NCBI GenBank assembly: GCA_028690275.1
Contig: JAQVBN010000018.1
Location: forward strand, 1 to 8,299
DNA from: Minisyncoccota bacterium
Lineage (GTDB): Bacteria > Patescibacteriota > Minisyncoccia > Minisyncoccales > Minisyncoccaceae
Length of the DNA stretch: 8,299 bases
Direction: 5' to 3'
Part shown: positions 5,915 to 8,299 of the stretch, piece after piece
How positions within the stretch are numbered: position 1 is the first letter of the stretch
Layout of the letters: every line of letters begins with the position of its first letter
Program-made: the position numbers and the translations under genes
Notes under the pieces: model-generated
What the model was told of the DNA's origin: nothing
Databases searched by the model: none
Seen by the model: only the letters and a program-made list of their open reading frames with translations

Positions 5915-7047
5915 TTATTTTAAAAACCATTTTAGATTTTATTTTAGCGATAATTGTTTTTGCAATTATTATCACGGTTGTTGTTACTGCCCACGAACTT
6001 GGACATTTTTTTGGGGCTAAAAAAACAAAAACTAGAGTAGATGAATTTGCGATTGGTTTTCCTCCTTTTATTTGGAAAAAGAAAATAAAGGGAACTTTGT
6101 TTGCTTTGGGAGCAATTCCTTTTGGAGGATATAATAAAATTTATGGAGAGGATAATACCGAAGAAGCAAAAGGGTCCAAAGATAGTTTTACTTCTAAAAC
6201 GATTCCTCAAAAATTATTGATTATCATTTTAGGGGTTGTTGGTAATTTCTTATTTTCAATTGTTATTTTTTACATTGTTCTTATTTCCTCTGGAATGAAT
6301 ACTACGATTGGTTTAATGAATCCAGACTATAAATTTCCTTTAGGACATCAAGAAAATTATTTAATGATTGGTGCAGTTGAAAAAGATTCTCCCGCAGATT
6401 ATGCTGGAGTGGAAGCAAATGATATTATACTAAAATTGAACGGAGAGAGGATTGATAGTGCAATAGAGCTTAAGGAAAGTTTAGCTGAAAAAAAAGGTGA
6501 GGCTATTGCTCTTTTAGTTAAAGACAAAGAAACGGGGGAGGAGAGTGTTCGTTTGATTAACAATAATAAAGACGCTATAGGGATTGGTTATACTAATATT
6601 TCTAATATCTCTTACAATGAAAACTTGGGGGATAAAATTTTTGCTGGAATTTTCCATACTTATAATTTTACAGACTACTCTTTATCAACATTAGGTTACA
6701 TGATTTCTAAATCTTTTTCTGAAAAAGATTTTTCTGTTGCTGCTAATGCTATTGCTGGACCTGTTGGAATATTCGCAGTCACAAAAGTTAGTTTGGGGGA
6801 AGGTTTTATATACATGCTTAATTTATTAGCAATTATTTCTCTTGCCCTTGCTGTTACTAATTTAATGCCTCTTCCGGCACTAGACGGAGGTAAATGTATT
6901 TATTTAATATGCCAAAAAATTAATCCAAAGGTTTTTACCGATAAACGTAGCGAGAACATTGATAATGTTGGTTTTATTCTTTTAATGGGATTAGGAATAC
7001 TTATCGTTGTTAAATATTTGTTTCAGTTTAAAGATTTAATATTTTAA
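5911..7047 (+). CDS. rseP: Site-2-type intramembrane zinc metalloprotease RseP/RasP
   Basis: This membrane protease cuts transmembrane helices of regulatory proteins or leftover signal peptides. The 378-residue protein begins with a hydrophobic helix ending in AHELGHF, the HExxH zinc site (His28, Glu29, His32). It is followed by the GFPP and FGGY blocks typical of the family. A second membrane segment lies near 103-125 and a single PDZ domain near 150-215 (GAVEKDSPADYAGVEANDII). A conserved AGPVGI (282-287) precedes a third membrane segment (about 300-318) and the third zinc ligand motif NLMPLPALDGGK (Asp325). A last helix sits at about 353-370. E. coli RseP has two PDZ domains; one is usual in Gram-positive-type homologues. 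It overlaps frr by four bases and lies four bases before proS. No substrate candidate is visible nearby. Confidence 0.95.
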   Translation: MIILKTILDFILAIIVFAIIITVVVTAHELGHFFGAKKTKTRVDEFAIGFPPFIWKKKIKGTLFALGAIPFGGYNKIYGEDNTEEAKGSKDSFTSKTIPQKLLIIILGVVGNFLFSIVIFYIVLISSGMNTTIGLMNPDYKFPLGHQENYLMIGAVEKDSPADYAGVEANDIILKLNGERIDSAIELKESLAEKKGEAIALLVKDKETGEESVRLINNNKDAIGIGYTNISNISYNENLGDKIFAGIFHTYNFTDYSLSTLGYMISKSFSEKDFSVAANAIAGPVGIFAVTKVSLGEGFIYMLNLLAIISLALAVTNLMPLPALDGGKCIYLICQKINPKVFTDKRSENIDNVGFILLMGLGILIVVKYLFQFKDLIF

Positions 7048-7051
7048 AAAT

Positions 7052-8254
7052 ATGAAGGTTTCAAAATTATTAACTAAAACTCAAAAACAAGATCCTAGTC
7101 TTGAAGTAAGTACAAATGCTAAACTTCTTGTCAGGGGTGGTTTTGTGGATAAATTAGGGGCAGGAATATATACTTATTTGCCATTAGGCTTAAGAGTGAT
7201 AGAAAAGATTAAGAATATTGTTAAGGGGGAGATGGACAATATTGGTGGGCAAGAGGTTTTAATGCCCGGACTTCAGCCTAAAGAAAGTTGGGAAAAGACG
7301 GGAAGATGGCAAGTTCCAGAAATGTATAAAATAAAAGACGAGGATTATGGTCTTGGCTGGACTCATGAAGAAGTAGTTACTCCGATAGCTCAGAAATTTT
7401 TAAATTCAGAAAAAGATTTTCCTAAATCTATTTATCAGATCCAAACTAAGTATAGAAATGAACCTAGGGCCAAATCAGGATTGTTTAGGGGAAGGGAATT
7501 TATAATGAAAGACATGTATTCTTTTCATCTTAGTCAAGAAGATTTAGATAATTATTACGAGAAAGTAAAAGAAGCTTATTTTAGAGTTTTTGAAAGATGT
7601 GGATTGAAAGATTTTACTTACTACACCCTTGCTGCGGGCGGAGCTTTTACAGAAAGTTTTACTAACGAGTTTCAAACTTTAACAGATTCTGGTGAAGATA
7701 TTATTTATATCTGTGACAAGTGTAAGTTTGCTATGAATAAGGAGGTTAAGGCTGATAAGTGTCCAGAATGTGGACATGATGTTTTTCTGGAAAAAAAGTC
7801 TATTGAGGTGGGTAATATTTTCAAATTAGGAACAAAATATTCCGAAGCTTTTAATTTTAAAATGCAGGATAAACACGTAATTATGGGTTGTTATGGAATA
7901 GGAATCTCAAGATTGCTAGGCACGATTGTTGAAGTATTCCATGACGAAAAAGGAATTATTTTTCCTAAAACAGTTGCTCCATATGATATTTATTTAATCG
8001 ATATTAAGAGTAACGGAGAAGCAGAGAAAGTGTATGAGATGCTTCAGGGGGAAGGGTATGAGGTTTTATTCGACGATAGAGAAAAAACTCCAGGAGAGAA
8101 GTTTTCAGATGCTGATTTAATGGGTATTCCTTTAAGGGTAGTTGTTTCAGAAAAGACTTTAAAGGAAGGTGCAGTAGAGATAAAGAAAAGATCAGAAGAA
8201 ACTATAGAAATGGTAAAAATAAATGAAATTAATAATTTTTTAAAGGAATGTTGA
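7052..8254 (+). CDS. proS: Prolyl-tRNA synthetase, short form without editing insert
   Basis: ProRS attaches proline to tRNA-Pro. The 400-residue protein shows class II motifs: motif 1 around GAGIYTYLPLGLRVIEKI, the TxE loop WTHEE (Thr104-Glu106), motif 2 YRNEPRAKSG...RGREFIMKD (134-154), and motif 3 GCYGIGISRLLG (279-290). The anticodon-binding domain runs from about 308 to 400, with FDDREKTPGEKFSDADLMGIPLRVVV. Typical bacterial ProRS is about 570 residues because an editing (INS, YbaK-like) domain lies between motifs 2 and 3. Here that space holds only a small four-cysteine ribbon (Cys221, 224, 237, 240), so cis-editing of Ala-tRNA-Pro is probably absent. The protein reads as bacterial-type (VSTNAKLLVRGGFVDKLGAGIYTY) rather than the archaeal/eukaryotic type. 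The start at 7052 has no ribosome binding site. It is the last gene of the operon, with no clear terminator after it. Confidence 0.96.
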   Translation: MKVSKLLTKTQKQDPSLEVSTNAKLLVRGGFVDKLGAGIYTYLPLGLRVIEKIKNIVKGEMDNIGGQEVLMPGLQPKESWEKTGRWQVPEMYKIKDEDYGLGWTHEEVVTPIAQKFLNSEKDFPKSIYQIQTKYRNEPRAKSGLFRGREFIMKDMYSFHLSQEDLDNYYEKVKEAYFRVFERCGLKDFTYYTLAAGGAFTESFTNEFQTLTDSGEDIIYICDKCKFAMNKEVKADKCPECGHDVFLEKKSIEVGNIFKLGTKYSEAFNFKMQDKHVIMGCYGIGISRLLGTIVEVFHDEKGIIFPKTVAPYDIYLIDIKSNGEAEKVYEMLQGEGYEVLFDDREKTPGEKFSDADLMGIPLRVVVSEKTLKEGAVEIKKRSEETIEMVKINEINNFLKEC

Positions 8255-8270
8255 TTTTAGAGCAAAAACT

Positions 8271-8279
8271 TGCTATTAT
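8271..8279 (+). promoter_or_regulatory. Extended -10 promoter for the gene downstream of proS
   Basis: TGCTATTAT (8271-8279) matches the extended -10 pattern TGnTATAAT at all but one position. A weak -35-like TTGATT (8251-8256) lies 17 bases upstream of the hexamer. Nine bases separate the -10 from an ATG at 8289, giving again an RNA starting within a few bases of the start codon. Confidence 0.5.
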
Positions 8280-8288
8280 CTAGACACT

Positions 8289-8299
8289 ATGAAGAATTT
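8289..8299 (+). CDS. Possible start of a further gene (partial)
   Basis: An ATG at 8289 opens a frame (Met-Lys-Asn) that runs off the window. Its only support is its position just behind a good extended -10 element, the same arrangement as mreB and the PEGA gene. Three codons are too few to name a product. In Firmicutes polC follows proS, but nothing here tests that. Confidence 0.3.

Noticed and set aside
1..8299. CRISPR arrays, tRNA or rRNA genes, insertion sequences, defence or toxin genes
   Set aside because: Apart from the 45 bases at the right end, the gaps are only 5-191 bases and contain promoters, terminators and one inverted repeat. I saw no tandem spacer-repeat pattern, cloverleaf, transposase or defence domain.

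Overview
This is a dense, AT-rich bacterial window of core housekeeping genes. It most resembles a genome from the Candidate Phyla Radiation (Patescibacteria, probably Parcubacteria-like). That placement is an inference from several features: the low GC content, very short or overlapping gene junctions, near-absence of Shine-Dalgarno motifs, a Lys-rich extension on ribosomal protein S9, an anchored PEGA-domain protein of the kind common in these genomes, and a short ProRS. TGA ends both frr and proS and Trp is read from TGG. The code is therefore standard, which argues against the TGA-recoding Gracilibacteria and Absconditabacteria lineages.

Layout. (1) 1-661: the last codons of a probable rplM (L13), then rpsI (S9), closed by a good intrinsic terminator. 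(2) 628-818: a convergent intergenic region holding that terminator, a perfect-consensus plus-strand promoter, a minus-strand intrinsic terminator, and a long interrupted inverted repeat abutting the next stop codon. (3) 819-2063, minus strand: a membrane-anchored PEGA-domain protein with a beta-rich, propeller-like C-terminal part. (4) 2064-2149: a compact divergent promoter region. Both promoters put the predicted RNA start within a few bases of the ATG. (5) 2150-8254: a tight six-gene plus-strand operon, mreB-murA-holB-frr-rseP-proS, with junctions between -8 and +4 nt. (6) 8255-8299: another compact extended -10 promoter directly before the ATG of a gene cut by the window end.

How the genes fit together. 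MreB and MurA serve cell shape and peptidoglycan synthesis. HolB (delta') is part of the replicative clamp loader. Frr recycles ribosomes. RseP is an intramembrane site-2 protease, and ProS charges tRNA-Pro. The frr-rseP-proS order matches the Firmicutes frr-uppS-cdsA-dxr-rasP-proS cluster with the lipid and isoprenoid genes removed. No complete novel system such as defence, CRISPR or a mobile element is visible. The least explained parts are the structured 667-815 intergenic region and the apparently leaderless promoter architecture.
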